NCBI GenBank assembly: GCA_951813075.1
Contig: OX638343.1
Coordinates: forward strand, 1,647,999-1,711,998
DNA length: 64,000 bases
Source: Arenicellales bacterium
GTDB lineage: Bacteria > Pseudomonadota > Gammaproteobacteria > Arenicellales > JAJDZL01
Direction of reading: 5' to 3'
Shown one piece after another: positions 47,023 through 56,393 of this stretch. A program made the translations under genes and the position numbers. Under the pieces are notes generated by a model, which was given only the letters and a program-made list of their open reading frames with translations, ran no database searches and was not told the origin of the DNA. Within the stretch, counting starts at the first letter, position 1; each line of letters opens with the position of its first letter.

Positions 47023-48504
47023 ATGAACGTCGATGTAGTCGCAGTTTCCAAGCAATTTCCTGGCACACTTGCGCTCGACAGTGTGAGCATGTCAATTCGC
47101 GCTGGAGAAATTCATGCCCTGATCGGTGAGAACGGTGCCGGAAAATCAACTTTGATTAAAGTGATCGGTGGTGCTATCACACCTGATTCCGGACATGTAT
47201 CAATTGATGGCGTTCATCAGAACTTCGCCACACCTCGCCATGCGCTCAAAGCCGGAATTCATATCATCCACCAGGAGTTGATGATGTTCCCGCAGTTGTC
47301 TGTGGCAGAAAATATCTTTCTGGGCAATGAACCTCAACTGAAAATCGTTCGACGCAAGCAATGGGAAGAAAAAGCCCTGTCGCTACTGGAGTCTCTAGGT
47401 CATCCTGTGAATCCTCGAACGCTGGTTGAAAATCTTTCTGTTGCTGATCAACAAATGATTGAAATTGCGCGCGCATTGTCTCAGGAGGCGCAGGTCTTGA
47501 TTCTGGATGAACCCACATCAGTCATTGCCGGTGACGAAGTGGAGATGCTGCTGAACAGGTGTCGAGAGTTGCGTGATTCAAACGTTGCGATTCTTTATAT
47601 CTCCCATCGTCTGGAGGAAATTTTCGAAATTTCGGACAAAATCACTGTATTGAAAGACGGCAAACACGTGGTCACCCGCCCCACTAGAGAACTGAATCAG
47701 TATTCTCTGACCGAATTGATGGTTGGACGCCCTGTCAAGGACAGGTTTCCCCCTAAACGAGAATTTGGTGAACCGGATCGAGTCATTCTTGAAGTTCGAA
47801 ATTTGGTTAGCCCACCACATGTATTGGACGGCAATTTCGAATTGAAAGAAGGCGAAATTCTAGGGCTTGGAGGCTTGGTCGGTGCTGGCCGATCTGAATT
47901 GGCGGAAGCCGTATTTGGAGCGAGAAAGGTTAAGTCAGGAACAGTCAAGTTGTATGGAAATGAGGTCACTGGAAGTTTGCCGATTGAAATGATCAAACGC
48001 GGTGTAGGCTTCGTTTCCGAAGACCGGCAAACAACAGGGCTGCTGAAGTTACTTGATATTGCGTCTAACATTACTGTGGCAACTCTGGAACAGTTCTGCA
48101 AACGAAATCTAATTGATCGACACAAGGAACGAACAGTGGCACGCGAGGAAATTGAGCGGTTTTCCATTGCAGCGCCCGGACCTGAAGCGCCGGTTGCCAC
48201 GTTATCCGGCGGTAATCAGCAAAAAACTCTGCTAAGTCGATGGTCGCGAGTCGCCAAACTTGTACTCATTCTCGATGAGCCTACAAGAGGTGTCGATGTC
48301 GGTGCGAAAACAGAAATTTATCGCATTATCTACTCGCTCGCTAACGCAGGAGTATCAATTCTCCTGATCAGTTCTGAGATGACAGAACTGATCGCGATCG
48401 CCGACCGCGTGGCAGTCATGCGGGAAGGTCGAATCACTGGCTTATTGGAGCGTGATCAGGTCAGTGAAAACTCAATCTTGCGCCTCGCAATGGGAACTCG
48501 TTAA
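47023..48504 (+). CDS. CUT2 sugar ABC transporter, double ATP-binding protein
   Basis: 493 residues from the ATG at 47023 (the TTG frame start at 46960 lies in the hairpin). Two fused ABC domains as in RbsA/XylG: first Walker A GENGAGKSTLIKV, signature LSVADQQMIEIARALS, Walker B LILDEPTSVI; second domain with degenerate Walker A region GLGGLVGAGRSELA, signature LSGGNQQKTLLSRW, and LILDEPTRGVDVGAK. The degenerate second P-loop is normal for this family. It powers the permeases that follow two bases later. Confidence 0.94.
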   Translation: MNVDVVAVSKQFPGTLALDSVSMSIRAGEIHALIGENGAGKSTLIKVIGGAITPDSGHVSIDGVHQNFATPRHALKAGIHIIHQELMMFPQLSVAENIFLGNEPQLKIVRRKQWEEKALSLLESLGHPVNPRTLVENLSVADQQMIEIARALSQEAQVLILDEPTSVIAGDEVEMLLNRCRELRDSNVAILYISHRLEEIFEISDKITVLKDGKHVVTRPTRELNQYSLTELMVGRPVKDRFPPKREFGEPDRVILEVRNLVSPPHVLDGNFELKEGEILGLGGLVGAGRSELAEAVFGARKVKSGTVKLYGNEVTGSLPIEMIKRGVGFVSEDRQTTGLLKLLDIASNITVATLEQFCKRNLIDRHKERTVAREEIERFSIAAPGPEAPVATLSGGNQQKTLLSRWSRVAKLVLILDEPTRGVDVGAKTEIYRIIYSLANAGVSILLISSEMTELIAIADRVAVMREGRITGLLERDQVSENSILRLAMGTR

Positions 48505-48506
48505 AA

Positions 48507-49472
48507 ATGAAAGCGGTAGTCGTGAATTTTCAAAGACTAGGTCGAGCCCGTCAGTGGAATATCTCAACTATCGTGTTGACTGTAATGATCGCACTCACGA
48601 TATTGATCGGTACTCTCGTCAATTCACACTTTGCAAGCTGGGGTAATCTGTCCAATATTCTGGAACAGGCAGCGGGACTCGGTTTTGCCAGTATTGGACA
48701 GACTTTGACCATATTGACGGGTGGAATTGATCTATCGATCGGAATGATCATCAGTGCCAGTACAGTCTTTTTGGCTGCGACCGTGGATGGTCGCGACAGT
48801 TTAGTCTGGCCAATGGTCATTGCAACGTTGGCGATGGGCACCTCGATCGGGATCATTAACGGCGTTGTAATCTCACGTCTGAAAGTTCATCCGCTGATCG
48901 TAACATTGGGGATGGCGGCGATACTGGAGGGTTGCATTTTGCTGTTCACGCTGAAACCCACCGGTTCAATACCATTTTGGTTCGAAGAATTTGCCTGGGG
49001 CCGATTAAATGGCATTCCAATTGCTGCGCTTTCGATGTTTGTTGCATTCATTGGCGTAGCGCTATTTTTATCACGTACCGGCCTGGGTCGGAGCCTGTAT
49101 GCATATGGCGACAATATTGAAGCGGCGCGCTTGCGTGGAATTCCAGTTAACCGGGTCTGCGTTTTCGTCTATGCAACGTCTGGTTTTTTCGCGGCACTTG
49201 CAGGGGTTTACTTTGTGAGTCGGACCGGTATCGGAGACCCCAGAATTGGAGTTCCTTTTACCTTGACATCGATTACACCAGTCATCGTCGGAGGTACATT
49301 GCTTTCAGGAGGCAAAGGTGGAGTCATTGGTACTTTATTTGGCGTGCTGTTGCTTTCTCTCATTGGTAATGTGCTCAACCACATGAACGTTTCGACGTCC
49401 ATTCAGTGGGTCATTCAGGGGTTGATCATATTGGCTGCAGTCAGTTTCTACCTCCGCAAGGGTGACAAATGA
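48507..49472 (+). CDS. CUT2 sugar ABC transporter permease 1
   Basis: 321 residues, 8-10 hydrophobic segments. BPD_transp_2 family: ILTGGIDLSIGMIISAS near residue 70, GIINGVVISRLKVHPLIVTLGM, and near the C-terminus SITPVIVGGTLLSGGKGGVIGTLFGVLLLSLIGNVLN. The gene begins two bases after the ATPase stop and overlaps the second permease by four bases (ATGA), so stoichiometric translation is likely. Confidence 0.93.
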   Translation: MKAVVVNFQRLGRARQWNISTIVLTVMIALTILIGTLVNSHFASWGNLSNILEQAAGLGFASIGQTLTILTGGIDLSIGMIISASTVFLAATVDGRDSLVWPMVIATLAMGTSIGIINGVVISRLKVHPLIVTLGMAAILEGCILLFTLKPTGSIPFWFEEFAWGRLNGIPIAALSMFVAFIGVALFLSRTGLGRSLYAYGDNIEAARLRGIPVNRVCVFVYATSGFFAALAGVYFVSRTGIGDPRIGVPFTLTSITPVIVGGTLLSGGKGGVIGTLFGVLLLSLIGNVLNHMNVSTSIQWVIQGLIILAAVSFYLRKGDK

Positions 49473-50470
49473 TCGGCAATACTCAAGGAAATAACGGGCA
49501 TTCAACAGCTGTTGGATTTTCATCAGTGCTTGAACCACTGAAACTATTTTCGAAATATCGCGAATTCGGTCTTGTTATTTTTGCGTTGGTTCTGATAGTC
49601 GTTGCAACATCGATTCAACCCAGGTTTCTGAATCCAGTCAATGTCCGTGATTTGCTTATTCAGGCAGCACCATTACTGATTGTCACACTGGGTCAAGCTT
49701 TTGTAATTTTGGTGCGAGGCCTGGACCTATCGGTTGCATCATTGATGGCGACTGTTGCGGTATTGGCCACCGAATTCAACGCTGAATCAAATGCAATGAT
49801 TTTGCCAATATTCCTGTTGGCTATCGTTTTTTCGGCTACTGTTGGATTGATCAACGGTTTGCTCGTCACCAAGCGGAGCGTATCTCCATTTTTGGTCACG
49901 CTGGCAATGATGATCATGCTTCAGGGGTTGCGATTTTTCATTACCCAGGGTGCCCCGGGTGGTTCTTTACCATCGGGGTTCAGAGTCCTCGGTAACGGAA
50001 CACTGATAGGCATACCCATTAATCTGCTGGTGGCGCTTGCGCTCGCTTATCTGTTGTATTTACTTTTGCATCGAAGCAAGTTCGGGCGCGGAGTGTTTAT
50101 TGTCGGAGGAAACCCTCGATCGGCAGATCTAGTCGGAATTCGATCTGATCGAACAACGATCTGGTGTTACGTGATTTGCTCCGTATTGGCGGGGATCGGT
50201 GGTCTGTTTCTGGTCGGATTCGTCGGAACAGTCGACAACTGGGTCGGCCGGGGATACGAACTCGACTCAATAATTGCTGCGGTAATCGGTGGTGTGGTAC
50301 TGAGCGGAGGGCGAGGGAGCATCCTGGGCGCCTTGCTCGGCGCATTTATTCTGGTTTTGGTCTTCAACGTCATCATCATTGTCGGACTGCCCGTTCAGGG
50401 TCAGTTGATAGTTAAAGGATTGGTAATCATCGGTGCTGCCGCACTCTATGCAAATTGGGTAAAAAATTAG
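49469..50470 (+). CDS. CUT2 sugar ABC transporter permease 2
   Basis: 333 residues, same BPD_transp_2 family as the first permease: ILVRGLDLSVASLMATVAVLA, LINGLLVTKRSVSPFLVTLAMMIMLQGLRFF, and DSIIAAVIGGVVLSGGRGSILGALLGAF. The presence of two different permeases indicates a heterodimeric membrane domain rather than the RbsC homodimer. Overlaps permease 1 by four bases. Confidence 0.93.
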   Translation: MIGNTQGNNGHSTAVGFSSVLEPLKLFSKYREFGLVIFALVLIVVATSIQPRFLNPVNVRDLLIQAAPLLIVTLGQAFVILVRGLDLSVASLMATVAVLATEFNAESNAMILPIFLLAIVFSATVGLINGLLVTKRSVSPFLVTLAMMIMLQGLRFFITQGAPGGSLPSGFRVLGNGTLIGIPINLLVALALAYLLYLLLHRSKFGRGVFIVGGNPRSADLVGIRSDRTTIWCYVICSVLAGIGGLFLVGFVGTVDNWVGRGYELDSIIAAVIGGVVLSGGRGSILGALLGAFILVLVFNVIIIVGLPVQGQLIVKGLVIIGAAALYANWVKN

Positions 50471-50575
50471 ACGTTTGACTGAGAACTTGCAAAGCCGTTT
50501 TAGATTCCAGCAAGACTGGCTTCGCACGAAATTGAACATTTTGAGTGATAAAACACGTAAAAAAAGGCACACGTT

Positions 50576-51877
50576 ATGGTAGAAATATTGAAAAAAGGAC
50601 GATCGTTAGACTTGAAAGTCGAGGACCACAACAAGGTTCGCGACATTGTTGTCGGAATCATCGAAAGTATTGAGATGCGCGGTGAAGCGGCTGTTCGCGA
50701 CTTAAGTAAAACATACGATAACTGGAATCCCGAGAGTTTTCGTTTATCGGATGCAGAAATTGAGAACTGCCTGAACAAACTGAAACCGCGAGAAATTGCG
50801 GATATCGCATTTGCTCAAGAGCAGGTTCGTCGATTCGCTGAGGTTCAGAAATCGGCATTGCGGGACGTTGAGATTGAAACCCTTCCGGGCGTTACTCTGG
50901 GGCACCGGAACATTCCGGTGAACAGTGTTGCTTGTTATGTACCCGGCGGAAAGTTCCCATTGGTGGCGTCGGCACATATGGGTGTTGTAACTGCCAAGGT
51001 CGCAGGAGTCAAACGCGTCATTGCATTATCACCACCGTTTAACAATCAACCAAATCCAGCGGTGGTCGCTGCCATGCATATGGGCGGAGCTGATGAGATC
51101 TACTGTCTGGGCGGTGTGCAGGCAATCGCATCTGCCGCGATCGGAACAGAATTCTGCGATCCAGTGGATTTTATCGTCGGACCGGGGAATGTATTTGTTG
51201 CCGAAGCCAAAAGACAGTTGTTCGGACGCGTCGGAGTCGACTTGATTGCCGGACCGACGGAGACTCTGCTGATTACAGATGAAACCTGCGATCCTGAAAT
51301 GGCCGCAACGGATCTTTTGGGTCAAGCGGAACATGGTTTCAATTCTCCGGCTGTCCTGATTACAACCAGCCGTGCGCTGGCGGAAGCGATACCTGCTGAA
51401 ATTGAGCGTCAACTAGCTGTCTTGCCGACTGCAGAAATGGCTGGAAAATCCTGGAACGACTACGGCCAGATAATTCTGTGCGACACGGATGAAGAAATGG
51501 TTGAGGTGGCAGATAAATTTGCGTTCGAACATGTTCAGGTCCTGACTGAAAATCCGGATTATTTTCTCGAAAATATGACGAACTATGGTGCTCTGTTTCT
51601 AGGTCATGAAACTAATGTTGCCTACGGTGACAAGGTCATTGGCACCAATCATACCTTGCCGACCGGGTGCGCGGCTCGCTATACCGGGGGATTGTGGGTT
51701 GGAAAGTTCATCAAGACATGCACTTACCAGAAAGTCAAGCCCTTTGCCTCGTCGGCAATCGGTGAGGTTTGTTCTCGATTGTGTGAACTCGAAGGATTTT
51801 GGGGACATAAAGCGCAAGCAGATTTAAGGGTGAAACGATATGGCGATTCAAGTGCAGACGTTTCGAAAGTACACTGA
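50576..51877 (+). CDS. HisD-family dehydrogenase, catabolic (sulfopropanediol dehydrogenase-like)
   Basis: 433 residues. HisD fold: [70 protein letters not shown], zinc ligands in GQAEHG and WGHKAQAD, and the catalytic Glu-His pair in FAFEHVQV. The [30 protein letters not shown] and [17 protein letters not shown] segments recall catabolic HisD homologues such as HpsN, which oxidises dihydroxypropanesulfonate to sulfolactate in two NAD steps. Being in a sugar-type import operon with no his genes, it very likely oxidises a polyol or related alcohol. AAGG precedes the ATG at 50576. Confidence 0.87.
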   Translation: MVEILKKGRSLDLKVEDHNKVRDIVVGIIESIEMRGEAAVRDLSKTYDNWNPESFRLSDAEIENCLNKLKPREIADIAFAQEQVRRFAEVQKSALRDVEIETLPGVTLGHRNIPVNSVACYVPGGKFPLVASAHMGVVTAKVAGVKRVIALSPPFNNQPNPAVVAAMHMGGADEIYCLGGVQAIASAAIGTEFCDPVDFIVGPGNVFVAEAKRQLFGRVGVDLIAGPTETLLITDETCDPEMAATDLLGQAEHGFNSPAVLITTSRALAEAIPAEIERQLAVLPTAEMAGKSWNDYGQIILCDTDEEMVEVADKFAFEHVQVLTENPDYFLENMTNYGALFLGHETNVAYGDKVIGTNHTLPTGCAARYTGGLWVGKFIKTCTYQKVKPFASSAIGEVCSRLCELEGFWGHKAQADLRVKRYGDSSADVSKVH

Positions 51878-52300
51878 AGCATGTTATTTTCGTTCATGGT
51901 AGTTTGATTCGACTTTTCTAACTGTCGATGCCTGGAAATTCTGAAATTACCATAAGTCGGACGTTTTACATTTGCACTCGTTTGGGTGTCGCACATGAAC
52001 TGGGCGTTTTACGGTATTCTCGGTGTCCGGTCCTTTTATATGCCACCCATCACTGGAGAACCGAGAGGTCAGGCAATCGCTTAGTAGCGGCTTCAGCGCC
52101 AAGTCGACATAGGTTCGCAATAAAGTCTGAGTCGAATTTGTTGGTAAGTCTGTGACTTGCCCAGTAAACTACAAATCGCGACAAGTAGGTTCAGTTTCAG
52201 TATAGAAATTGAACCACGGTCAACTGAAAAGCAATTATTATTGATTGTTTGGTAATCTCGTCTGTAAATCTAGTATTCTGTCTTTTGACTTGGGTGAAAT
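51878..52300. other. Gene-free stretch between the HisD-like gene and lacI-type gene
   Basis: About 420 bases with no supported frame, RNA or strong terminator hairpin. The operon presumably ends here. Confidence 0.4.
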
Positions 52301-52329
52301 GTGAGAAAAAGGAACCGGAGCCATATAAT
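52301..52329 (+). promoter_or_regulatory. Putative promoter of the LacI-family regulator gene
   Basis: GTGAGA (52301-52306; four of six consensus matches) and a perfect TATAAT (52324-52329) are 17 bases apart, giving a leader of about 55 bases. No copy of the 43729 palindrome was found here, so autoregulation is not evident. Confidence 0.45.
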
Positions 52330-52391
52330 TCGCATCGATTTTGACACGTTATCAGTGCGACCGACTGCTTCAATGTTTGTTGATTTTTACA

Positions 52392-53420
52392 ATGAGTGAT
52401 TTTCCAAAAGTCACCCTAAAAGATATTGCCATCCAGGTTGGAATATCGACTGCGACAGTATCCCGAGCGCTTGCTGGGCATCCTGGCATCTCAGATGAAA
52501 CGCGTAACCGGGTTCTTGAATCAGCAACACAACTCGGATACAAAAAAAACAAAAAATTAGAGTATCCGCGCGGAAATAATAAGAATCTTCGTGGAGTAGT
52601 TGGTGTTGTAGTCGCAGCGTTGCACAACGCTTTCTATCCATATCTGGTGGATTGGATTCATGACGAGTTGGATGCTCAAGGATTTGACACAATTCTCATG
52701 ATCGACGAAGTTTTCGGCACGGGTAATAGCCGAAAGATTGAAACATTGATTGATGCATCGATCGATGGCGTAATTTACGCAACCGCTTCAATCGGATCGT
52801 CGACTGTCGATTTTCTTGTCGAACGTAAAATTCCAACCGTACTCGTGATCCGGTCCAACAAACGAGAAAACGTAGATATTGTAGAAAGCGATAACAATAT
52901 GATAGGGGTTGAGGCAATTAACCACCTATTAGAACTTGGTCACCGCCGAATTGGCTTTATTATGGGGCCTAAGAATACTTCGACGAGTCTCGACCGCTAC
53001 GTTGCATGCATAAAAGAACTCAAGAAAGCGAATATTCCTCCCCCTGAAGATTGGGTGGTCTGGGGCAGTTATTCACACGATCATGGCTATTCCGGCATCG
53101 TCAGTCTAATGAACTCCGCAAACCTGCCAACGGCCGTTTTCTGCGCGAATGACCTGATTGCGATTGGCGCACTTGATGCGTGCCACAAGTTTGGAATCAA
53201 GGTTCCAGAGGATGTATCGATCATTGGGGTGGACGATATCCCCATGGCTAGCTGGTCAATAATTGGGTTGACCACAGTCCGCCAATCGATTCGGGAAATC
53301 GGCAGACTTTCCGCGCAGCGAATCGTTACTCGTATTCGAGGAGAGCCAGACGATAGCATATATCACGATATTCTTCCTACAAGCATTGTAAGGAGAGGTA
53401 CTACAGCGCCTCCCAAATGA
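52392..53420 (+). CDS. LacI-family transcriptional regulator
   Basis: 342 residues from the ATG at 52392; the frame start at 52341 adds 17 unlikely residues. N-terminal LacI helix-turn-helix VTLKDIAIQVGISTATVSRALAGHPGISDETRNRVLESATQLGY, then a sugar-binding-type effector domain (VVGVVVAALHNAFYPYLVDWI, HRRIGFIMGP, AVFCANDLIAIGALDAC, VSIIGVDDIPMASW). Closing the ThDP/ABC/HisD cluster, it probably represses the promoter at 43725 until the imported compound or a derivative binds. Confidence 0.93.
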   Translation: MSDFPKVTLKDIAIQVGISTATVSRALAGHPGISDETRNRVLESATQLGYKKNKKLEYPRGNNKNLRGVVGVVVAALHNAFYPYLVDWIHDELDAQGFDTILMIDEVFGTGNSRKIETLIDASIDGVIYATASIGSSTVDFLVERKIPTVLVIRSNKRENVDIVESDNNMIGVEAINHLLELGHRRIGFIMGPKNTSTSLDRYVACIKELKKANIPPPEDWVVWGSYSHDHGYSGIVSLMNSANLPTAVFCANDLIAIGALDACHKFGIKVPEDVSIIGVDDIPMASWSIIGLTTVRQSIREIGRLSAQRIVTRIRGEPDDSIYHDILPTSIVRRGTTAPPK

Positions 53421-53548
53421 CTTTTATAGCGAATAGGCTGAAATCGCTTATGCTGGTGCATGTTTGGTAGATTGACTGGCTGAATTGATTACGCGCTCGC
53501 CAGCGTTGCGAAACGAATTGCGAAATACATCATAACAAAGATGTAGTC

Positions 53549-53803
53549 ATGTCTGGATTTTCTTCAATTGAATGGACTGAAGTCACGTGGAATCCGGCCC
53601 GAAAGCGAGACCAATGCAAGCAGATTGGGTACGTGAGATCCGAAAATCTGCGTAGATATAGGAGTACCGTTCTTTTTAAGCAATGGGGAGGGGTCTGCAA
53701 GAAAAAGACTGGTAGAACTCTTGATGGTAGAACATGGGATGAAATGCCCCCGGAAGGTTGGCTGTATGAAATTACGCCAGCCCGAAAAATTTTTCAAATC
53801 TGA
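53549..53803 (+). pseudogene. DUF5131 (phage Gp37/Gp68-like) gene with internal deletion
   Basis: 84 codons. The first ~17 residues (SSIEWTEVTWNPARKRDQC) match the N-terminus of DUF5131 proteins, and the last part (FKQWGGVCKKKTGRTLDGRTWDEMP) matches their C-terminus; the central ~170 residues, including the cysteine motif after WNP, are missing. The frame is kept, so it could be expressed, but it cannot be a working member. Resemblance from family knowledge; likely a relic of a mobile or phage-linked gene. Confidence 0.7.
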
Positions 53804-53981
53804 TTTGTGAAGCGGCTGGATATGGTGTTGGTACCCCGGTCTATTACTTCGGTTAATTTGGTTTTACCATCAGTTGATCTTCTCCGCGGCTCTGTCGGCG
53901 TTGAATATGCACGATTTGTTAAATGTGCTTAACCGGATTGCCGAGACGTTCGAAATCCCCGGTTTTTCGACATCACAACTA

Positions 53982-55016
53982 TCAGTCCGCCAAAGCTTCC
54001 CGTACGATTTGTTGAAAACGTGCGACATGGCTTTCCATCACGGGTGACAACGGACCGGGCAGATACGAACCCGATTGCATATTTCGAGTCACCTGACTGC
54101 AGATGCTGAAATCTTCCTCAACAATCTGCTTCGCCCACTGGAATGACTCTTCTCTTTCGCTCTCACTTAGTCCGGAATACCAAGCCCAGTTTTTTGAGAT
54201 GACCGTTGTCGTATTCATCGAATCGACCCGTTCGGCCTTGAATGTATTCTGACCAAGAACCAACTGCAATCCGGGGAAGTGATAAATCCACATCCCTTTT
54301 CGCCCGCGCAGGGACTCACCGCCTCCGCCACTCCCGTGCGTGACATCAAATACAACGGAACGACCGTCATTCACGGAATACAGTTCCACTCCGCCATCTG
54401 CGATTGCTCGGCCAAGTCGGGGGTGAACCAAATTCAGATGATATCCCTCGACAGTGTTATCGCAATATGTCTTCCAATTCAAATCACCGGTCACGATAAA
54501 CTCACCGTAGTAGTCCAAGTCAGCAGGTCCCGCGAACGATTGACTCAGCGAATCGACCTCACCGATCCATTCATTGAAATCTACACCAAGTTCAGGATTG
54601 ATCTTGACAAAAACGAGATCGTTCCAGATGTGTAATCCGATCTCCTGCAACGATAGCTTGTCACAGTATTGTTTCAGATCCACACCAAATTTCGGTGCTC
54701 TCAGCAATTGACCGCGATCGTCGTACAACCAACCATGATAGGGACAGCGAATCGCTTTCGCCGTTCCCACACCTTCGGGTAATACACTTGCGCCACGATG
54801 GCGGCATACATTGAGAAAAGCACGTAATTCTCCATCCTCGGACCGAATAACGAATACAGGCCATCCGCAAATTCTGTCGCTGACATAGTCACCTGGATTC
54901 GCAAGTCGTCGCAACGGACCGATCAACCACCAAGTGGGCCCAAAGATTCGCTCCCGTTCTTTCTGATACACCGCATGATCGACATACCAATCGGGTGCCA
55001 AAGACTCAGTAAACAT
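53982..55016 (-). CDS. Rieske non-haem iron oxygenase, alpha subunit
   Basis: 344 residues. N-terminal Rieske domain with CRHRGASVLPEG ... CPYHGWLYD (Cys-x-His, Cys-x2-His for the [2Fe-2S] cluster); catalytic domain with DNTVEGYHLNLVHP (two His of the mononuclear iron site) and a C-terminal acidic residue in EEDFSICSQ. Similar in layout to choline/glycine-betaine/carnitine-type monooxygenases; it needs a reductase not encoded nearby. Substrate uncertain. No operon partner. Confidence 0.88.
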   Translation of the reverse strand: MFTESLAPDWYVDHAVYQKERERIFGPTWWLIGPLRRLANPGDYVSDRICGWPVFVIRSEDGELRAFLNVCRHRGASVLPEGVGTAKAIRCPYHGWLYDDRGQLLRAPKFGVDLKQYCDKLSLQEIGLHIWNDLVFVKINPELGVDFNEWIGEVDSLSQSFAGPADLDYYGEFIVTGDLNWKTYCDNTVEGYHLNLVHPRLGRAIADGGVELYSVNDGRSVVFDVTHGSGGGGESLRGRKGMWIYHFPGLQLVLGQNTFKAERVDSMNTTTVISKNWAWYSGLSESEREESFQWAKQIVEEDFSICSQVTRNMQSGSYLPGPLSPVMESHVARFQQIVREALAD

Positions 55017-56168
55017 CTTTCATCAAACTCGAATGTGCGGAAAAACAAGAATCGTCGATCACGCATTATTACATATCACAAGCAATTTGATAATCAATCG
55101 AATATTCATGTGATACTCAATGATTGATGCTTCTACAGACTGCGCGAGAATTCAATGGTGTAAAACCGATGCCTTAACGTTGGAGCGATGTTTTTAATTG
55201 CGGTGGTTTATTCTGGAGGCCAGATTGGTGGAGGTTGAAGGGATTTACGGGGTGATAGAGCTGGATTCGAGCGCTGTAGGTGAACGTAGTCCGGGATTCG
55301 GCTGCGCGCAGAACTGACTTTACAGATTACGTCCGCGCACCAACCACCACGCCTGCCGCTGTTGCGGTTTTCGCCGTCAACAGCCAGTTTAGTGCGCTTA
55401 GTCGCATAATCGATTCGCTGCAGAAGTTTATAAAGCAACAGAGAATGCCACAACCGGGTAAACGAGCCAGCAACTCAGACACCCGCCACCGGGTTAAATT
55501 GGCAAGGCTAAAGGCTCTCCCAAATTTTCGCCAGCTAAGTCCGTTCAAACTAAATATCAAAGGAAATGATTTACGCGGAGAGTCGTTCCGAGTTACGATT
55601 GACGCCGATCGCAACGAAAAACGAGTGAGTTTCTCCCGCCGTTTGAGCGCATTGAAACAGAATGCTCGATTCTGTTTCAGCATCCATCAACTAACTCCTG
55701 CCAACATCAAATATGCCGCCAGTGCAGTAACACCGCATGGCCAATGTCAGGGAAGAAATTAGGCCAGCTTGCCGACAAAATAAAAATCTACCGTCCCGTT
55801 TTCTTGAATTCTGCGCACAACTGGTATTGGTAACCCAGCAGTATCATTCCCCGCTACGCGCGGGTGACACTACCCAACCCGCTGAATTTGTACGCCCCAG
55901 TCGTCTTTGTAAACCAGAGCCGAAGACAGCGCCTCGAAGAGCGGATGCCTCGAATTTCCCAATTCTATCAACTGCTGCCCGACAGAGCTACTTGAATTCA
56001 CTTCGCAGGAGTTGGATTGGTGAAATGGTGAAGTGCGCCAGATAAATGGAGATTTTCGACGGCGATGACGAAGGAGTGAGGGGGTAAATGCCAGAACGCC
56101 TGCGAAGCAGAGCTAACGCCTAGATATCTTATCAGATACAATACGAAGCACAACTGGAGGTGATCGAC
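55017..56168. other. Gene-poor 1.15-kb region
   Basis: Open frames on both strands look like non-coding shadows, with no domain I recognise. The region contains one perfect hairpin (55654-55678). It separates the Rieske gene from the protease/DprA locus and may be decayed mobile DNA. Confidence 0.4.
55654..55678. repeat. Perfect 10-bp inverted repeat
   Basis: GAAACAGAAT and ATTCTGTTTC flank a five-base centre GCTCG. No T-run follows. A hairpin this regular in otherwise gene-free DNA may be a remnant of a mobile or regulatory element. Confidence 0.5.
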
Positions 56169-56393
56169 ATGAAAGGGAAAGACAAAGTAGACGATTCGCA
56201 GGAGAGGATACATCCCAGCGAAACGGAAATTTCCTGTCTTCTTCAAGAGGCAGCACAGCAGTACGAAGAGTGCATGCGACTTGCCGATCTGGCCGATATT
56301 GCCGATCAGGGCAAACTCAACCGTCCCAGATACAGTTGGGATAATCCAATCGGACTTGTTGTTATGGATCGATCAGATGCCAAGTTGGTTTGA
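56169..56393 (+). CDS. Small protein preceding the SDH-type protease
   Basis: 74 residues. The ATG at 56169 is preceded by a strong GGAGG site eight bases away, better than any in the region. The product is acidic with a predicted helix ISCLLQEAAQQYEECMRLADLADIADQ and a C-terminal PIGLVVMDRSDAKLV. No family recognised. It overlaps the protease gene start by 17 bases in another frame, so the protease may depend on its translation. It could be a partner, an inhibitor or a leader. Confidence 0.6.
   Translation: MKGKDKVDDSQERIHPSETEISCLLQEAAQQYEECMRLADLADIADQGKLNRPRYSWDNPIGLVVMDRSDAKLV

Noticed and set aside
50576..51877. True histidinol dehydrogenase of histidine biosynthesis
   Set aside because: No other his genes nearby; operon partners are a sugar-type importer and ThDP enzyme, and several segments resemble catabolic homologues.
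55280..55762. Overlapping 160- and 118-codon frames on opposite strands as genes
   Set aside because: Both mirror each other, lack starts with ribosome binding sites, and show no domain; treated as non-coding.
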